NCBI GenBank assembly: GCA_964460485.1
Contig: CAYWRY010000114.1
Location: forward strand, 1 to 13,407
Direction of reading: 5' to 3'
DNA from: VGRF01 sp964460485
Lineage (GTDB): Bacteria; Myxococcota_A; UBA9160; UBA6930
DNA length: 13,407 nucleotides
Below the pieces are notes generated by a model, which saw nothing but the letters and a program-made list of their open reading frames with translations, made no database searches and was not told the DNA's origin. Below, piece after piece: positions 12,620-13,407 of the stretch. The stretch's first letter is position 1, and each line of letters opens with the position of its first letter. A program made the translations under genes and the position numbers.

Positions 12620-13407
12620 CTATTCGCCTGATTCCTTCTTCGCGAGCTTCTCCTTCAGCAGGTCGCCGAAGGTCGTGGTCTGCGTGCTGGACTGCCGCGC
12701 GACGTGGCGCTTCAGCTCCTCACGCAGCTCGCGATCGGTGAGCGCGCGGATGGAGAGCGAGATCTTCTGGTCGACCGGGTCGACGCGCGTGACGATCGCG
12801 CGCACCTCCTGGCCGACGCTCACCACGTCCGCGGGCTTGCCGACCGGCTCCGCCGAGAGCTGATCGCTGTAGACCAGGCCTTCCATGCCCGAATCCAGGC
12901 GGACGAACGCGCCGAACTCGACCACGTTCGAGACCACGCCGTTGACTTCCGAGCCCACCGGGTAGCGCTTCATGATGTCGTCCCACGGATTCGCCGTGAG
13001 CTGCTTGATGCCGAGAGAGAACTTCTCGTTCTCGCGATCGATCTTGAGCACGATCGCCTCGACCTCGTCGCCCTCGTTGTACTTCTCCTTGGGATGTTTG
13101 ATCTGCTCGGTCCAGGAGATGTCCGAGACGTGCACCAGCCCGTCGATGCCTTCCTCGAGCCCGACGAAGAGCCCGAAGTTGGTGATGTTGCGGACCGGGC
13201 CGCGCACGCGCGTGCCGACCGGGTACTTCTCCTCGATCAGCGACCAGGGATTCGGCTCGATCTGCTTCATGCCCAGCGAGATCTTGCGGTTGCCCTCGTC
13301 GACGTCGAGCACGATCGCTTCGACCACGTCGTTCAGGTTCACCATCTTCGACGGGTGCTTGATGCGCTTCGTCCACGACATCTCGGAGATGTGGACGAGG
13401 CCCTCGA
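12620..13407 (-). CDS. rpsA: 30S ribosomal protein S1, C-terminal half (5' end outside window)
   Basis: S1 binds mRNA on the 30S subunit and helps bring transcripts to the ribosome, mainly those with weak Shine-Dalgarno sites or structured leaders. The visible 261 residues hold the end of one S1/OB repeat (EGLVHISEMSW, then KISLGMKQ) and two further complete repeats. The first of these has GLVHVSDISW and FSLGIKQL; the last is more diverged (GLVYSDQLSA, ISLSIRAL). By comparison with six-repeat S1 of about 557 residues, these correspond to repeats 4 (partial), 5 and 6. The protein ends in a charged tail (EKLAKKESGE). The frame is open to the window edge, so the in-frame ATG at 13381 lies inside repeat 4 and is not the start. 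The next gene downstream is ihfB, as in the cmk-rpsA-ihfB order of many proteobacteria. Identification is secure. Confidence 0.97.
   Translation of the reverse strand, partial: EGLVHISEMSWTKRIKHPSKMVNLNDVVEAIVLDVDEGNRKISLGMKQIEPNPWSLIEEKYPVGTRVRGPVRNITNFGLFVGLEEGIDGLVHVSDISWTEQIKHPKEKYNEGDEVEAIVLKIDRENEKFSLGIKQLTANPWDDIMKRYPVGSEVNGVVSNVVEFGAFVRLDSGMEGLVYSDQLSAEPVGKPADVVSVGQEVRAIVTRVDPVDQKISLSIRALTDRELREELKRHVARQSSTQTTTFGDLLKEKLAKKESGE

Noticed and set aside
1..13407. Search for CRISPR arrays, tRNAs, rRNAs, transposases, phage or defence genes
   Set aside because: No regularly spaced repeats, cloverleaf sequences or mobile-element proteins were seen; the Xer recombinase sits in a conserved housekeeping context and is not evidence of an integrated element.

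Overview
The window is a very GC-rich (roughly 70% by eye) stretch of bacterial chromosome in which every supportable gene lies on the minus strand, so transcription runs from position 13407 down to 1. The content is core housekeeping. I see no mobile element, CRISPR array, tRNA or rRNA, toxin-antitoxin pair, defence cassette or biosynthetic cluster. The protein families and the order rpsA - ihfB - lapA-like - mutS - AMIN/amidase_3 - glnD - xer - cca - scpA - scpB - rluB point to a Gram-negative proteobacterium in the broad sense. The mutS/amidase/glnD/xer/scpAB/rluB arrangement resembles former Deltaproteobacteria (Myxococcota, Desulfobacterota and relatives). That placement is inference from gene order and composition, not from a search.

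In the direction of transcription: the right edge holds the C-terminal half of ribosomal protein S1, followed by an IHF-beta/HU protein, with a perfect 12-bp GC hairpin between them. After a 124-bp gap comes a small two-TM LapA-domain protein. It starts a tightly packed run in which each stop overlaps the next start by a few bases: lapA-like/mutS (ATGA), mutS/amidase (GTGA), amidase/glnD (ATGA), glnD/xer (8 bp) and xer/cca (GTGA). A 67-bp gap leads to scpA and scpB (abutting, TGAATG) and a pseudouridine synthase whose best start is a CTG overlapping the scpB stop (CTGA). At the left edge, after 55 bp, begins a secreted protein that runs out of the window; only its first 62 codons are visible.

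The genes belong to separate processes: translation and rRNA/tRNA maturation (S1, CCA enzyme, RluB-like), chromosome architecture and segregation (IHF, ScpAB, Xer), mismatch repair (MutS), division-linked cell-wall cleavage (amidase), envelope (LapA-like) and nitrogen signalling (GlnD). They appear to be united by co-transcription and translational coupling.

No previously undescribed system was found. The observations most worth a second look are a 47-residue insertion rich in inverted repeats inside the tyrosine recombinase, the probable CTG start of the pseudouridine synthase, strong hairpins at gene junctions, and the unrecognised secreted protein at the left edge.
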